A DNA stretch of 64,000 bases from Robertkochia solimangrovi (lineage in GTDB: Bacteria > Bacteroidota > Bacteroidia > Flavobacteriales > Flavobacteriaceae): positions 186,001-250,000 of the forward strand of contig NZ_QKWN01000004.1 of the NCBI RefSeq assembly GCF_007279655.1. The letters run 5' to 3'. Under the pieces are notes generated by a model, which was not told the origin of the DNA, did no database searches, and saw only the letters and a list, made by a program, of their open reading frames with translations. Of this stretch, positions 42,076 to 53,061 are shown in pieces. The position numbers and the translations under genes are program-made. Positions within the stretch are counted from its first letter, which is position 1. Each line of letters begins with the position of its first letter.

Positions 42076-43424
42076 GAGTTTAATACTTTTTTAATCCGTT
42101 CTACTTCCACTCCGATATCCCCGGCACCGATGGTTAAAATCACCTCTGCCTCTGCCTGCTTCAGATATTCGGGTAAGGCTGCTTTTTCCAGCAATCGCTT
42201 ATCCTTTAACTTTACTTTCTCGAGTAACCAATCTGCCGTAACTCCGGGAATAGGTAATTCCCTGGCCGGGTAGATCTCTAACATTACCAATGCATCAAAT
42301 CCTGAAAGACTTTCAGCAAACTCATCAGCGAAATCCCGGGTCCTGCTGAACAGATGTGGCTGAAAAACTGCCAGCACTTTTTTTCCGGGATGCGCACTGC
42401 GCACCGCTTCGCATACCGCATCGATCTCCGACGGATGATGGGCATAATCATCAATGTACACCAGATCTTCCCTGTTGATGTGATAGGAAAATCGTCGTTT
42501 TATACCCTTGAAGGTAGCAAGCGCCTCCGCAAGGCGGCTGTGGGGGGCTCCCAATTCGGCCGCCATTGCAAATGCTGCCAGTGCATTTAGCAAATTATGC
42601 CGTCCTGGCTTGCTAAATGTCACATCCTGTATGATTCCTACAGGGGTACGCACAGTGAATAGGTAAGTTGAGTTCGATAATTGTATATCTTGAATATTGT
42701 AATCAGATTCATCTTCCAATCCATAAGTGATCCCTTCCAAGGGCAGACCACTTTTAACAAAGAGTTTACCTCCCGGCTTCAGTCTTTTTGTAAACTCACG
42801 GAATGAGGCTTCCAGCGCCGATTTATCTCCATAGATATCCAGATGATCGGCATCCATAGAGGTCACACAGGCGATATCCGGAGATAAATGAAGAAATGAC
42901 CTGTCGAATTCATCGGCTTCCACTACCGTATAATCTGTACCTTCCATCAGGAAGTTACTATTGAAATTTTCAGAAACCCCGCCCAGAAAGGCTGTAATCG
43001 GAGTTCCGGTTTCCTTCAGTAAATGTGCCAGTATCGAAGTTGTCGTTGTCTTCCCATGCGTACCGGCTACCGCAAAACAATAAGTGTCACGTGTTACCAT
43101 CCCCAAAACTTCGGCGCGTTTCATAAGCGTAAACCCACCTTCCCTGAAATAGTTCAATTGAACACTGTTCTTCGGTATTGCCGGAGTGTAGACCACCAGC
43201 GTTTCTTTCGGGTCTGTATACCCCTCAGGAATCGCTTCTACCGTATCGGCGAAGTTCACATCGATTCCAAAAGAAACTAAACCTGCGGTGATCTCTGTAG
43301 CCGTTTTATCATACCCGACTACCGATTTTCCGGTTTGCTTAAAATAACGGGCAAGACCGGACATCCCGATTCCTCCAATTCCCAGGAAGTAGAATTTCGC
43401 GATATTTTTAAGGTCTTTTTCCAT
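42072..43424 (-). CDS. murC: UDP-N-acetylmuramate--L-alanine ligase MurC
   Basis: A 450-residue Mur ligase that adds the first amino acid, L-Ala, to UDP-MurNAc in the cytoplasm with ATP. Seen are the N-terminal GIGGIGMSGLA nucleotide-sugar loop, the P-loop AGTHGKTTTTSIL, DADHLDIYG and the C-terminal DDYAHHPSEIDAV and FQPHLFSRTRDF motifs typical of MurC. The full three-domain length is present. It begins at the last base of murG and overlaps ftsQ by 4 nt. Confidence 0.98.
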   Translation of the reverse strand: MEKDLKNIAKFYFLGIGGIGMSGLARYFKQTGKSVVGYDKTATEITAGLVSFGIDVNFADTVEAIPEGYTDPKETLVVYTPAIPKNSVQLNYFREGGFTLMKRAEVLGMVTRDTYCFAVAGTHGKTTTTSILAHLLKETGTPITAFLGGVSENFNSNFLMEGTDYTVVEADEFDRSFLHLSPDIACVTSMDADHLDIYGDKSALEASFREFTKRLKPGGKLFVKSGLPLEGITYGLEDESDYNIQDIQLSNSTYLFTVRTPVGIIQDVTFSKPGRHNLLNALAAFAMAAELGAPHSRLAEALATFKGIKRRFSYHINREDLVYIDDYAHHPSEIDAVCEAVRSAHPGKKVLAVFQPHLFSRTRDFADEFAESLSGFDALVMLEIYPARELPIPGVTADWLLEKVKLKDKRLLEKAALPEYLKQAEAEVILTIGAGDIGVEVERIKKVLNS

Positions 43425-44527
43425 TATGCAGCTTTACCTGATTTTAAAATTCGTTCGATCTCTTCCACAATAACTGCGGTTGCTTCCGGCAATGCCAGTG
43501 ATCGTATATTTTCCGACAACCTCTTCTTCAAATTCTCATCGGCCAGCAAGCCTCCGAAAACTTCTTCGAAATTATCGTTGAGTTCTGTCTCTTTCAATAA
43601 GATTGCAGCTTCCTTACTCACCACGGCTTCCGCATTCTTAGTCTGGTGATCTTCTGCAACATTTGGGGAAGGAATGAAAATCACCGGTTTTCCGACTATT
43701 GTCAGTTCTGAAACCGATCCGGCTCCCGCTCTAGAAATAATAAGATCCGCAGCAGCATAAGCCAGATCCATATTATTTATAAACGGCAAAACACGAACAT
43801 TATCATTTTCACAGGCTTTATATTCTTCAAAATATAATTTCCCACACTGCCAAAGCAATTGAACACCATGCTTTGCAAAAAAACCCAGTTTTTTCTCCAC
43901 TAATTGATTGATCCGTCGGGCACCAAGACTTCCGCCCATCACAAACAGTACAGGCTTTTCAGGGTCCAGCTTAAATTGCTCCATGGCTTTCTCCTTTTTC
44001 CCTGTAAGCTCCAATAGATCCTGACGTACCGGATTACCGGTCTTCACGATCTTATCTTTCGGGAAAAACCTCTCTAGTCCGTCATAAGCAACAAAGATCT
44101 TCTCCACATTTCCGGATAACCATTTATTGGTGATGCCCGGATATGAATTCTGCTCCTGCAGCACACAAGGCACTCCTACTGATGAAGCTACCTTTAAAAG
44201 CGGACCACTTGCAAACCCTCCGGTTCCGATAACCAGATCTGGCTGAAACTTTCGTAAAATAGATTTTGACCTTGCTAAACTACTCAGCAGTTTAAAAGGA
44301 AACATCAGGTTCTTAAGCGTCAGTTTACGCTGAATTCCCGAAATCCACAACCCTTCGATTTTAAATCCTGACTGCGGCACTTTTTCCATCTCCATTTTAT
44401 CCCTGGCACCTACAAAAAGGAATTCGGCTTCAGGATACCGTTCCTTAAGTGCGTTGGCAATAGAGATCGCCGGGTAAATATGACCACCCGTACCTCCTCC
44501 GGATAATATGAATCTATAGTTGCTCAC
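43424..44527 (-). CDS. murG: UDP-GlcNAc transferase MurG
   Basis: A 367-residue peripheral membrane GT-B glycosyltransferase that adds GlcNAc to lipid I, giving lipid II. Diagnostic motifs are [16 protein letters not shown] at the N terminus, [37 protein letters not shown] and [24 protein letters not shown] for UDP-GlcNAc binding. It overlaps ftsW by 14 nt and abuts murC. Confidence 0.98.
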   Translation of the reverse strand: MSNYRFILSGGGTGGHIYPAISIANALKERYPEAEFLFVGARDKMEMEKVPQSGFKIEGLWISGIQRKLTLKNLMFPFKLLSSLARSKSILRKFQPDLVIGTGGFASGPLLKVASSVGVPCVLQEQNSYPGITNKWLSGNVEKIFVAYDGLERFFPKDKIVKTGNPVRQDLLELTGKKEKAMEQFKLDPEKPVLFVMGGSLGARRINQLVEKKLGFFAKHGVQLLWQCGKLYFEEYKACENDNVRVLPFINNMDLAYAAADLIISRAGAGSVSELTIVGKPVIFIPSPNVAEDHQTKNAEAVVSKEAAILLKETELNDNFEEVFGGLLADENLKKRLSENIRSLALPEATAVIVEEIERILKSGKAA

Positions 44528-45713
44528 TTAATATATCTAATGGGTTTTGATCTGTATATTCTTCTTTTAATTCCAATTCTTCCTGTCGTCTGGCACTCAC
44601 ACTCAAAATGATTCCCAATGCAAGGCAAGTCATCCAGATGGAAGTACCTCCACTACTGATCAAAGGAAGTGTCTGTCCGGTTACAGGAAACAATTCCACT
44701 GCAACAGCCATATTGATGAATGCCTGAAATATGATGGGCAAGCCAACGGCAGCCACTAATAATTTTCCAAATATGGAATCTGACTTATGAGCCACGATCA
44801 CGATCCTGAACAGCAACAGCAAATACAGAAACACCAGCACCAGTCCACCGACGAGCCCATATTCCTCTATAATGATCGCAAAGATGAAATCGGAAGAACT
44901 CTGTGGTAAAAAGTTTTTCATGATACTCTTACCTGCTCCCTGACCGACCACACCACCTTTAGCGATCGCGATCTTTGCCTTCTCGATCTGATAATCATCA
45001 CTGGTATCTTCATTATCCGCGAAATTCTCAACCCTACTGATCCAGGTATCCACCCGGTTCGGGAATAAACCCGGAAATGCCTTGGCGGTAAGCACAAATA
45101 TGGTCAATGCAAGAACCCCCACTCCGACGATACTCAACAGATAACGCACCGGGTACCCGCCCAGAAAACAAACCAACAACACCATAAAGAAAATAATGGC
45201 GGTCGTTGAGAAATTCGCAGGCAGTATCAGAATCAGCATTAGGAAAACGGGTGCCCATAACGGAAGGATAGTCTCCTTAAAGGTTACCTTACGATCTTTA
45301 ATCTTAGCCAGATATCGTGCAACATTGATCAACAACACGATAGCTGCCAGTGTAGAGGTCTGAAAACTAATCCCTACAAATGGCACTTGTATCCAACGGC
45401 TGGCATTGGCACCCCCGATCGTTGTCCCTTGAGCCAAGGTATATACCAGCAGCAACAAAACAACCGGCAACGCAATGATCGACAACCCTTTAAAATAACG
45501 AAAGGGTATTTTATGTACCGCATAAATAATACCGAAACCAAGCACCAGCAACATGGCATGCTTCAACAGGTGACCGAACGTAGTTCCGTTCCCCACTACA
45601 TATACCAGATTGGTACTCGCACTATAGACAGGCAAAAAGGAAAACAGTGCCAGCAAAGCCACTACAGCCCAGATAGTACGATCCCCTTTAATATTTTTAA
45701 ATATTTCCTGCAC
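44514..45713 (-). CDS. ftsW: SEDS-family peptidoglycan polymerase FtsW
   Basis: A 399-residue polytopic membrane protein with about ten hydrophobic helices. SEDS motifs include the N-terminal [61 protein letters not shown] and the C-terminal [17 protein letters not shown]. It polymerises glycan strands from lipid II during septation with its partner transpeptidase FtsI, also in this cluster. The position between murD and murG supports FtsW rather than RodA. Confidence 0.96.
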   Translation of the reverse strand: MQEIFKNIKGDRTIWAVVALLALFSFLPVYSASTNLVYVVGNGTTFGHLLKHAMLLVLGFGIIYAVHKIPFRYFKGLSIIALPVVLLLLVYTLAQGTTIGGANASRWIQVPFVGISFQTSTLAAIVLLINVARYLAKIKDRKVTFKETILPLWAPVFLMLILILPANFSTTAIIFFMVLLVCFLGGYPVRYLLSIVGVGVLALTIFVLTAKAFPGLFPNRVDTWISRVENFADNEDTSDDYQIEKAKIAIAKGGVVGQGAGKSIMKNFLPQSSSDFIFAIIIEEYGLVGGLVLVFLYLLLLFRIVIVAHKSDSIFGKLLVAAVGLPIIFQAFINMAVAVELFPVTGQTLPLISSGGTSIWMTCLALGIILSVSARRQEELELKEEYTDQNPLDILSEQL

Positions 45714-45743
45714 GTTGGTCGGTTTATGCGTTAACTTTTGTTT

Positions 45744-47078
45744 TTATAGATTTCTAACAGCTTCCTTAAACTGTCTTCCACGATCTTCATAATTTTCAAA
45801 AAGATCAAAAGAGGCACATGCCGGAGACAACAAAACTGTATCTCCCTTCTCTGCGATCTTTCTGGCAATGGCTACAGCTTCACTCATCGCCTCAGTTTCC
45901 ACCATTATATCAACGACATTACTAAATGTATTGATCAACTTCTGATTATCTACGCCGAGACAAATGATCGCTTTTACCTTCTCCCGAACCATCGACATCA
46001 AAGGCAAATAATCATTTCCTTTATCCTGCCCTCCAACGATCCATACGGTAGGCGTCTTCATACAATCCAGGGCGTAAAAGGTCGCATTCACATTGGTGGC
46101 TTTTGAATCATTTATGTACATTACTTCCCCGATCTTAAGGACTTTTTCAAGACGGTGTTCCACCCCCTGAAAATTCTGCAGGCTCTCCCGAATGGTAGAT
46201 TTCCTGATCTTTAACAACTGGGCAACTGCGGAAGCGGCCATAGCATTTTTTTGGTTGTGCTTCCCTTCTAAGGTTAAAGTGTCTGTTGACATGGTTAATT
46301 GCTGTTTATCAATGTTGATCATTATTTTATTTTCACTTACATAAGCGCCTTCCTTCAGTATTTTCTCTACAGAGAATGGAATGAGTTTTGCCCGTACCGG
46401 ATTCTTTTCCAACCACCCGGTGATCACTTCATCATCAGCATCATAAATCAGATAATCTGATTCTGTTTGATTTTTAGTGATCAGGAACTTTGAGGCGATA
46501 TAATTATCGAATTCATAGTCATACCGATCGAGATGATCAGGTGTGATATTCGTAATTACCGCAATATGCGGACGGAATTCCCGTATACCGTCCAGTTGAA
46601 AACTACTGATCTCCAATACATAGTTTTCCGGATCGGTCTCCGCTACCATCTGCGCAAAAGAATCACCGATATTCCCCGCCATCCCAACATCCAGTCCGCC
46701 TTCCTTCAGCAAATGATAGGTGAGCATCGTGGTAGTGGTCTTACCGTTACTTCCCGTGATCCCAACAATGGTTCCATCGGTGTAAGCAGCAGCGAATTCA
46801 ATCTCGGAGATCACCGGTATACCTTTGGCGACCAACTCTTTCACCAATGGCACTTTTTCGGGGATTCCCGGACTCTTCATCACCAGATCGGCATTGAGGA
46901 TCAACGATTCTGTATGTTGCTCCTCTTCCCAATCGATTCCATACTGTTCAAGAACGTGCTTATATTTATCTTTTATCCGGCCTTTGTCTGACACAAAGAC
47001 CTCAAAACCTTCTTTCTTTCCAAGGATGGCTGTCCCCACCCCGCTTTCGCCTCCACCGAGCACCACCAAGCGTTTCAT
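45744..47078 (-). CDS. murD: UDP-MurNAc-L-alanine--D-glutamate ligase MurD
   Basis: A 444-residue cytoplasmic Mur ligase adding D-Glu to UDP-MurNAc-L-Ala. It has the N-terminal LGGGESGVGTA loop, the P-loop GITGSNGKTTTTML, NITPDHLDRY, the mid-domain EHRLEKVLKIGEVMYINDSKATN and the C-terminal LLSPACASFDLFENYEDRG motif, which is typical of MurD. Its start directly follows the mraY stop. Confidence 0.98.
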   Translation of the reverse strand: MKRLVVLGGGESGVGTAILGKKEGFEVFVSDKGRIKDKYKHVLEQYGIDWEEEQHTESLILNADLVMKSPGIPEKVPLVKELVAKGIPVISEIEFAAAYTDGTIVGITGSNGKTTTTMLTYHLLKEGGLDVGMAGNIGDSFAQMVAETDPENYVLEISSFQLDGIREFRPHIAVITNITPDHLDRYDYEFDNYIASKFLITKNQTESDYLIYDADDEVITGWLEKNPVRAKLIPFSVEKILKEGAYVSENKIMINIDKQQLTMSTDTLTLEGKHNQKNAMAASAVAQLLKIRKSTIRESLQNFQGVEHRLEKVLKIGEVMYINDSKATNVNATFYALDCMKTPTVWIVGGQDKGNDYLPLMSMVREKVKAIICLGVDNQKLINTFSNVVDIMVETEAMSEAVAIARKIAEKGDTVLLSPACASFDLFENYEDRGRQFKEAVRNL

Positions 47079-48317
47079 CTAGCGAACCTTTAATGTTACT
47101 ATCGAAACCACGGCAAGAATGATCCCGACAATCCAGAAACGGGTCACGATTTTACTTTCGTGATACCCCTTTTTCTGATAATGATGATGCAAAGGCGACA
47201 TCAAAAAGATTCGCCTGCCTTCACCAAATTTCTTTTTAGTGTATTTGAAATAGGATACCTGCATTACCACCGATAGATTTTCCGCCAGAAAGATCCCGCA
47301 TAGTACCGGTATCAACAATTCTTTTCTTACCGCGATCGCGATCACCGCAATGATACCACCGATTGTAAGGCTCCCCGTATCCCCCATAAACACCTGAGCC
47401 GGATACGTATTATACCAGAGAAAACCAACCAGCGCTCCTACGAACGCAGAAATAAATATGGTCACTTCTCCAACCCTTGGGATATACATGATATTCAGAT
47501 AATCTGAGAATATAATATTACCGGATACCCAGGCGAAGATACCTAGGGTAAGGGCAATAATAGCCGACGAACCAGCTGCCAAACCATCGATCCCATCCGT
47601 GAGATTAGCTCCGTTGGATACCGCCGTAATAATGAAGATCACAATAGGAATAAAGATCAACCAGGCATAATTCTTGTAATTTTCCCCGATCCAGGAAATC
47701 AATACGGAATAATCAAATTCATTATTCTTCACGAAAGGAATAGTGGTCTTGGTAGATTTTTCCTCATTGGAAAATTCAGATGCTGAAACCTGTCCTGTAA
47801 TCACCTCTGCCTGAACTTCCTGAGCCGAACGCACCTTCTCTTTCACAGTAACCTCCGGATGAAGATACAGCGTAGCCCCAACAATGATTCCGATACCGAT
47901 CTGGCCAATCACCTTGAACCTACCTTTCAGGCCTTCTTTATCTTTTTTAAAGATCTTGATATAATCGTCTACAAATCCTATAACGCCCATCCAAACCGTC
48001 GTTGCGATAAGGAGTTCTATATATATATTATCCAGTTTAGCGAATAAAAGCACCGGTATAAGCGTAGAAAGAATAATGATGATCCCTCCCATGGTTGGTG
48101 TACCCGCTTTTTGAGACTGCCCTTCAAGTCCGAGCTCACGAACACTTTCACCGATCTGTTGCCGGCGTAAAAAATTGATGATCTTCTTTCCATAGATAGT
48201 TGAGATCAGCAAAGACAGGATGATGGCAGCAGCAGCTCTAAACGTAATAAAGTTAAAGAGTCCCGCTCCTGGCACCTGATAATGTTTCTCCAAATATTCA
48301 AACAAGTAATACAACAT
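47079..48317 (-). CDS. mraY: Phospho-MurNAc-pentapeptide transferase MraY
   Basis: A 412-residue polytopic enzyme forming lipid I from undecaprenyl phosphate and UDP-MurNAc-pentapeptide. Motifs are [16 protein letters not shown] (catalytic Asp pair), [34 protein letters not shown] and [15 protein letters not shown]. It is about 50 residues longer than the 360-residue E. coli enzyme. The extra lies in a loop near residues 160-205 (charged, from [14 protein letters not shown] to KNNEFDYS) between two transmembrane helices. I expect this loop is shared by relatives. Confidence 0.98.
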   Translation of the reverse strand: MLYYLFEYLEKHYQVPGAGLFNFITFRAAAAIILSLLISTIYGKKIINFLRRQQIGESVRELGLEGQSQKAGTPTMGGIIIILSTLIPVLLFAKLDNIYIELLIATTVWMGVIGFVDDYIKIFKKDKEGLKGRFKVIGQIGIGIIVGATLYLHPEVTVKEKVRSAQEVQAEVITGQVSASEFSNEEKSTKTTIPFVKNNEFDYSVLISWIGENYKNYAWLIFIPIVIFIITAVSNGANLTDGIDGLAAGSSAIIALTLGIFAWVSGNIIFSDYLNIMYIPRVGEVTIFISAFVGALVGFLWYNTYPAQVFMGDTGSLTIGGIIAVIAIAVRKELLIPVLCGIFLAENLSVVMQVSYFKYTKKKFGEGRRIFLMSPLHHHYQKKGYHESKIVTRFWIVGIILAVVSIVTLKVR

Positions 48318-48359
48318 CCTGTTTTTCTTTTTACGCCGGAAACCACCGGCTTTTTGCTA

Positions 48360-49823
48360 TTATTTATTTAATCCGCTCAATTCTTCCTTTACGATCTTCA
48401 AATCATCGAAATCGGTGCGCACACCCTTTACTTCCTGATAGGTTTCATGCCCTTTACCGGCGATCAGCACGATATCGTCTGCTACTGCGAACTGACATGC
48501 GGTTCGGATAGCCTGACGGCGATCTTCGATGGTCAGTATCTTTTTATAATCCTGTGGCTCCACTCCAGCCTCAACAGCCTTGAGAATTTCCATCGGATCT
48601 TCACTTCTCGGATTATCACTGGTAAAGATCACTTTTGTACTTAATGCAGCTGCGATCTTCCCCATTACAGGTCTTTTAGCCTTATCCCGGTCCCCACCAC
48701 AGCCAACCACCGTGATGAGAGATTCATTTCCTGTTCTTATAGAGTTAATTGTCTCTAATACATTCTTCAAAGCATCCGGGGTATGTGCATAATCGACTAT
48801 AGCGGTAACCTTGCTTTCCGATATGAAATACTGAAATCGCCCACCCACACTCTCGAGTTCACTCAACCACTGCAATACTTCCATTTTCCCAAGACCAAGT
48901 AAAACACCGGTTGCATAAACTGCAAGCAGGTTATAGGCATTAAAACTTCCGATCAGTCTTGACCAAACTTCCTGATCATCGATCTTTAGCATAAGCCCTG
49001 TCAGCTGATTTTCCAGGATCTGGGCTCTAAATTCCGCATAGGTCTTCAACGCGTAAGTCTTTTTATCAGCTCTTGTATTCTGCAACATGACCGGTCCGTT
49101 CTTATCATCGGCATTCACCAGTGCAAAAGCCGACTTAGGCAACTGGTCAAAGAATTTTTTCTTTACATCTCTGTATTCAGCAAAAGTCTTATGGTAATCG
49201 AGATGATCATGAGACAGGTTTGTGAAAACACCACCCGCAAAAAGCAACCCTTCAGTACGCTTCTGATGGATACCATGCGAACTCACTTCCATAAAACAAT
49301 ATTCCACTCCGGCATCGTTCATTTCCTTCAGATACTTATTGATCCGCAGGGAATCCGGCGTCGTATGTGTAGCAGGAATTTCTTCCTGATCTACCATAAC
49401 CTTTACCGTCGATAACAGTCCTACCTTAAAACCTGCTTTTCGAAAAAGCTGATACAGCAGCGTCGCTACGGTAGTCTTACCATTAGTTCCGGTCACACCT
49501 ACCAGTTTGAGGTTCTCCGAAGGGTTTTCATAGAAATTCGAAGCCATGATCGCCAGTGCCTGATGTGAATCTGCAACCTGTACATAGGTCACACCGTTAA
49601 TCACCTGCTCAGGAAGTCGCTCACAAACCACTGCGATAGCTCCCTGCTCGATCGCCTTCAGTATATAATCATGACCATCTACAGACGTACCGGGTATCGC
49701 AACAAAAACATCATCAAGCGAAACCCTTCGGGAATCAAAATAGATATCGTTAACCGGAATGGACGTATTTCCAATCACCGATTCGATACCCACCTTGTAC
49801 AATATGTCTTTTAACAACTTCAT
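48360..49823 (-). CDS. murE: UDP-MurNAc-tripeptide synthetase MurE (meso-DAP type)
   Basis: A 487-residue Mur ligase adding the third residue of the peptide stem. P-loop GVTGTNGKTTVATL, TNLSHDHLDYHKTFAEY, and VDYAHTPDALKNVL are seen. The specificity motif in the C-terminal domain is DNPR (TSDNPRSEDPMEIL), which marks meso-diaminopimelate as substrate rather than lysine. GKGHETYQ lies near the end. It overlaps ftsI by 4 nt. Confidence 0.98.
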   Translation of the reverse strand: MKLLKDILYKVGIESVIGNTSIPVNDIYFDSRRVSLDDVFVAIPGTSVDGHDYILKAIEQGAIAVVCERLPEQVINGVTYVQVADSHQALAIMASNFYENPSENLKLVGVTGTNGKTTVATLLYQLFRKAGFKVGLLSTVKVMVDQEEIPATHTTPDSLRINKYLKEMNDAGVEYCFMEVSSHGIHQKRTEGLLFAGGVFTNLSHDHLDYHKTFAEYRDVKKKFFDQLPKSAFALVNADDKNGPVMLQNTRADKKTYALKTYAEFRAQILENQLTGLMLKIDDQEVWSRLIGSFNAYNLLAVYATGVLLGLGKMEVLQWLSELESVGGRFQYFISESKVTAIVDYAHTPDALKNVLETINSIRTGNESLITVVGCGGDRDKAKRPVMGKIAAALSTKVIFTSDNPRSEDPMEILKAVEAGVEPQDYKKILTIEDRRQAIRTACQFAVADDIVLIAGKGHETYQEVKGVRTDFDDLKIVKEELSGLNK

Positions 49824-51823
49824 GATAACTTCAGGACAATCGTTTCATTCTTATTGATGGCGACTCCACTTTTAATAGATTGAGCCACTACCTTTCCGTT
49901 TCCTTCCACCCGAACATGCAATCCCAGATTCTCCAAAAGGGATACCGCATCCATACCGCTCATCCCCTTTACATCAGGAATGGTCTCAAAATGCTTTTGC
50001 ATATTGGCATAGTACGACTGGAAGCTTTTATTTACTTTCTCACTTTCTTTCTCCAATTCTTCAATCGTATCGATCAAAGGTGAATTCGTGAATATTTTCT
50101 GAGCAACCGATTTAAAAACCGGACCGGAAACATCAGCCCCATAATACCCCACACTTTTATCCGGATTATGGATCACTACAATACAGGAGTATTTCGGATT
50201 CTCTGCCGGAAAGTATCCAGCAAAAGAGGAGATATACCCCATTTTACTTTTATCCTTATAATCTTTCTGGCAGGTTCCCGTTTTACCAGCCATCGAAAAA
50301 TTAGGAGAATATAATCGGTGTCCCGTTCCATGCTCGCTCTCTACGACATTCTTCAACATCACCTGAACTTTTTTCAGGGTCTCATCAGAACAGATACTCG
50401 GATTTATCACTTCTTTATCAAATCGATGAATCGATTTATTCCATTCCCGAACCTCTTTGATCAATCGCGGCTTCACCATTTCCCCACCGTTTGCCACTGC
50501 ATTATAAAAGGTCAGTGTCTGCAACGGCGTAAGGGAAACACCATACCCATAGGCCATCCATTGTAATGCGATACCACTCCATCGCTTTTTGTCATTTGGA
50601 TGCGGAATGATCGGCAAACCTTCTCCTTTTATCGGGAGACCAAGAGGCTCGTTCAATCCCATGTTATACAAACGGTTCACAAACTTTTCCGGCTGCTTAC
50701 CGTAATAACTATCAATGATCTTTACAATACCGGTATTTGATGACACCTCCAGCACCTCAGAAGCGGTGATCTCACCATACCCACCTCTTTTTGAATCCCT
50801 CACCTTCTTATTATAGAAAGTGAGGGTTCCATCTCCTGTATCAATAACATCACTGGTATCGATGGCCTTATCTTCGAGGGCTGCGATCATCGACATCAGT
50901 TTAAAAGTAGAACCGGGTTCATGCGATTCTCCAATAGCATAGTTGAGGCGTTCGTAATATTTTCCATCGGAAGTACGACCTAGGTTTGAAATTGCTTTAA
51001 CCTCTCCTGTTTCTACTTCCATCACCACCACACTACCGTGGTCTGCATTATATTTTTCCAATTGAGATAATAGTGCATGATGCGCTATATCCTGTATATT
51101 AATATTGATCGTTGAGATCACATCATAGCCATCTTTTGGCTCTACTTCATTATAATCGGTGATCGGCTTCCATTGTCCTTTAGCGATCTTTTGCTTTAGC
51201 CGATGTCCTTCCGAACCCCTCAAATACAACCCAAAAGCACGCTCTAGTCCGACCCCGGTATAATACCCCTGATCATCTACCCTTTCATACCCAACACTTC
51301 GTTGTGCTATGGCACCCAAAGGATATTCACGCTTGGTCTCTTGCTCCACGATAAGTCCACCCTTATACGGCCCCAATTCAAACATCGGAAACGACTTTAC
51401 ACGCAGGTAATCGGTATATCCCAGATCTCTCGCCACCAGCAAATACCTGTTTCTGGAAGCTTTAGCCTTTCTCAGCAAATTCTGATAATACGAAGACTGC
51501 TTCCCGAACATTTTAGACAGGGAATCAGCCAATGGCTTTACATTTTGCTCAAATACTTTATCATTGGGAGTGATCGCATCGAAACGGATGTCATATTTTG
51601 TAACGGAGGTAGCCAACAAACTTCCATCATCAGAATAGAGATTACCACGCTTGGGTTCAATCACAAAATTCTTGATGGTCCGTTGCTGAGCCAGTGCTTT
51701 GTACTTTTCACCGTCGACAACCTGTATAGAAACAAGTTTTATTACGACTGCCAACGCGAAAAGAAACATACCACCGGCAATGAAGTAAAATCGGTTTAAT
51801 ATGCTTTTATCTGTTGTCGGCAT
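49820..51823 (-). CDS. ftsI: Division transpeptidase FtsI (PBP) with PASTA domain
   Basis: A 667-residue class B penicillin-binding protein that cross-links septal peptidoglycan. One N-terminal transmembrane helix (about 12-31) is followed by the pedestal domain. The transpeptidase follows, with nucleophile Ser305 and Lys308 (GSTFKLM), SSN near 364 (EVSSNTG) and KTGT near 513. A single C-terminal PASTA domain (about 605-667; IPDVKGMSGMDAVSLLENLGL) is present, an addition not found in E. coli FtsI. Coupled to murE by a 4-nt overlap; ftsL lies just upstream. Confidence 0.96.
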   Translation of the reverse strand: MPTTDKSILNRFYFIAGGMFLFALAVVIKLVSIQVVDGEKYKALAQQRTIKNFVIEPKRGNLYSDDGSLLATSVTKYDIRFDAITPNDKVFEQNVKPLADSLSKMFGKQSSYYQNLLRKAKASRNRYLLVARDLGYTDYLRVKSFPMFELGPYKGGLIVEQETKREYPLGAIAQRSVGYERVDDQGYYTGVGLERAFGLYLRGSEGHRLKQKIAKGQWKPITDYNEVEPKDGYDVISTININIQDIAHHALLSQLEKYNADHGSVVVMEVETGEVKAISNLGRTSDGKYYERLNYAIGESHEPGSTFKLMSMIAALEDKAIDTSDVIDTGDGTLTFYNKKVRDSKRGGYGEITASEVLEVSSNTGIVKIIDSYYGKQPEKFVNRLYNMGLNEPLGLPIKGEGLPIIPHPNDKKRWSGIALQWMAYGYGVSLTPLQTLTFYNAVANGGEMVKPRLIKEVREWNKSIHRFDKEVINPSICSDETLKKVQVMLKNVVESEHGTGHRLYSPNFSMAGKTGTCQKDYKDKSKMGYISSFAGYFPAENPKYSCIVVIHNPDKSVGYYGADVSGPVFKSVAQKIFTNSPLIDTIEELEKESEKVNKSFQSYYANMQKHFETIPDVKGMSGMDAVSLLENLGLHVRVEGNGKVVAQSIKSGVAINKNETIVLKLS

Positions 51824-51826
51824 AAA

Positions 51827-52147
51827 TTATCTTTTGCTTGCTACTCGTATTTTTTGCGGAGGAATTACCGACGGAATCAAGCCGCGGTTCACCACCTTAT
51901 CCATTACATTCGATTCCAGTTTGATGCGCTGCACCTGTGTACGAACATCCACAAACTCGCTTCTCAATTCCAGCACTTCATCGTTGAGTTTAGCCAATTC
52001 ATGAACTTTCCTGTCGGCCTGGTGCGCACTTGAGATCATTATCACTGCTAAAACAGAAGCAAACAGTATAAAACGCCAGTTCTTGACCGCATCCCCACTG
52101 GTTAGAAAACTTCCTTTCAACAATTCCAAAAACCTCTTCTTCACCAT
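51827..52147 (-). CDS. ftsL: FtsL-like division protein
   Basis: A 106-residue bitopic protein: a 23-residue basic cytoplasmic start, one transmembrane helix (WRFILFASVLAVIMISSA), then a periplasmic coiled coil (HQADRKVHELAKLNDEVLELRSEFVDVRTQVQRI). FtsL is poorly conserved, but size, topology and position between rsmH and ftsI all agree. It acts with FtsQ and FtsB to control FtsW-FtsI. The bacteroidotal FtsL-like family is the best description. Confidence 0.88.
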   Translation of the reverse strand: MVKKRFLELLKGSFLTSGDAVKNWRFILFASVLAVIMISSAHQADRKVHELAKLNDEVLELRSEFVDVRTQVQRIKLESNVMDKVVNRGLIPSVIPPQKIRVASKR

Positions 52148-52164
52148 GATCTCTTTTTCGTTTT

Positions 52165-53061
52165 TTATATTCGTTCCGCCACCCGAAGCTTAGCACTTCG
52201 CGCACGGTTATTTATTTCAATCTCCTCGGCAGTCGGCACGATAAGTCCGCCAACTTTTCTGAACGGAACATCTACGTTACCGTAGAAATCTTTTTCTGCC
52301 TCACCTTCAAACTTACCATCACGGATGAATCGTTTCACCAATCGGTCTTCCAGAGAATGATAACTTATCAGACTTATACGACCTCCCGGCTTTACCACTT
52401 CAGGCAATTGCAACAAAAAATCACGCAATACCTCGATCTCCTGATTCACCTCAATACGAATCGCCTGATAGATCGGCGCCAGTACTTTCTGTTCTTTGAA
52501 CTTAGGCAACAGTTTCCCCAGTGATTTTTTAAGCTCATCGGTGGTGCGAATAGGCTGCTTTTCGCGATACTGTACGATCGCTCTTGCCACAGCCCCGGCA
52601 TTCTTCATCTCTCCATACAACTTAAGCACCGACCTAAGCTGTCCTTCTTCATACGAATTGACCACTTCATAAGCACTCAACGGATTCTTCTGACTCATCC
52701 TCATATCGAGATCAGCGTCAAAACGAGTGGAAAATCCTCTTCCGGCCTCATCGAACTGATGAGACGAAACCCCGAAATCTCCCAGAACCCCGTCAACCTG
52801 CTTACAACCATGAAATTTCAAAAAACGCTTCAGGAACCTGAAGTTCTCATTGATCAACGTAAACCGCGAATCATCGATCACATTCTTCAGAGCATCCTCA
52901 TCCTGATCGAATGCCAGCAACCTACCTTGCGGCCCCAGCCTTTTAAGTATCTCCCGGGAATGCCCACCTCCTCCGAAGGTCACATCCACATAAATACCAT
53001 CAGGATGTATATTGAGTCCGTCAACGGTCTCTTTTAACAATACGGGATTATGATATTCCAT
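52165..53061 (-). CDS. rsmH: 16S rRNA (cytosine-1402-N4)-methyltransferase RsmH
   Basis: A 298-residue SAM-dependent methyltransferase (older name MraW). N-terminal YHNPVLLKETVDGL and DVTFGGGGHS (SAM loop), then GRLLAFDQDEDAL, GVLGDFGVSSHQFDEAGRGFS and late RISLISYHSLEDRLVKRFI are diagnostic. It modifies C1402 in the decoding centre. The ATG at 53061 (MEYHNPVL) is chosen; it overlaps the end of mraZ by 14 nt, as in many dcw clusters. An upstream ATG would add eight residues without similarity. Confidence 0.97.
   Translation of the reverse strand: MEYHNPVLLKETVDGLNIHPDGIYVDVTFGGGGHSREILKRLGPQGRLLAFDQDEDALKNVIDDSRFTLINENFRFLKRFLKFHGCKQVDGVLGDFGVSSHQFDEAGRGFSTRFDADLDMRMSQKNPLSAYEVVNSYEEGQLRSVLKLYGEMKNAGAVARAIVQYREKQPIRTTDELKKSLGKLLPKFKEQKVLAPIYQAIRIEVNQEIEVLRDFLLQLPEVVKPGGRISLISYHSLEDRLVKRFIRDGKFEGEAEKDFYGNVDVPFRKVGGLIVPTAEEIEINNRARSAKLRVAERI

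Noticed and set aside
46533-46991. Plus-strand frame of 152 codons opposite murD
   Set aside because: The sense strand encodes the MurD P-loop and ligase motifs; this is a shadow frame.
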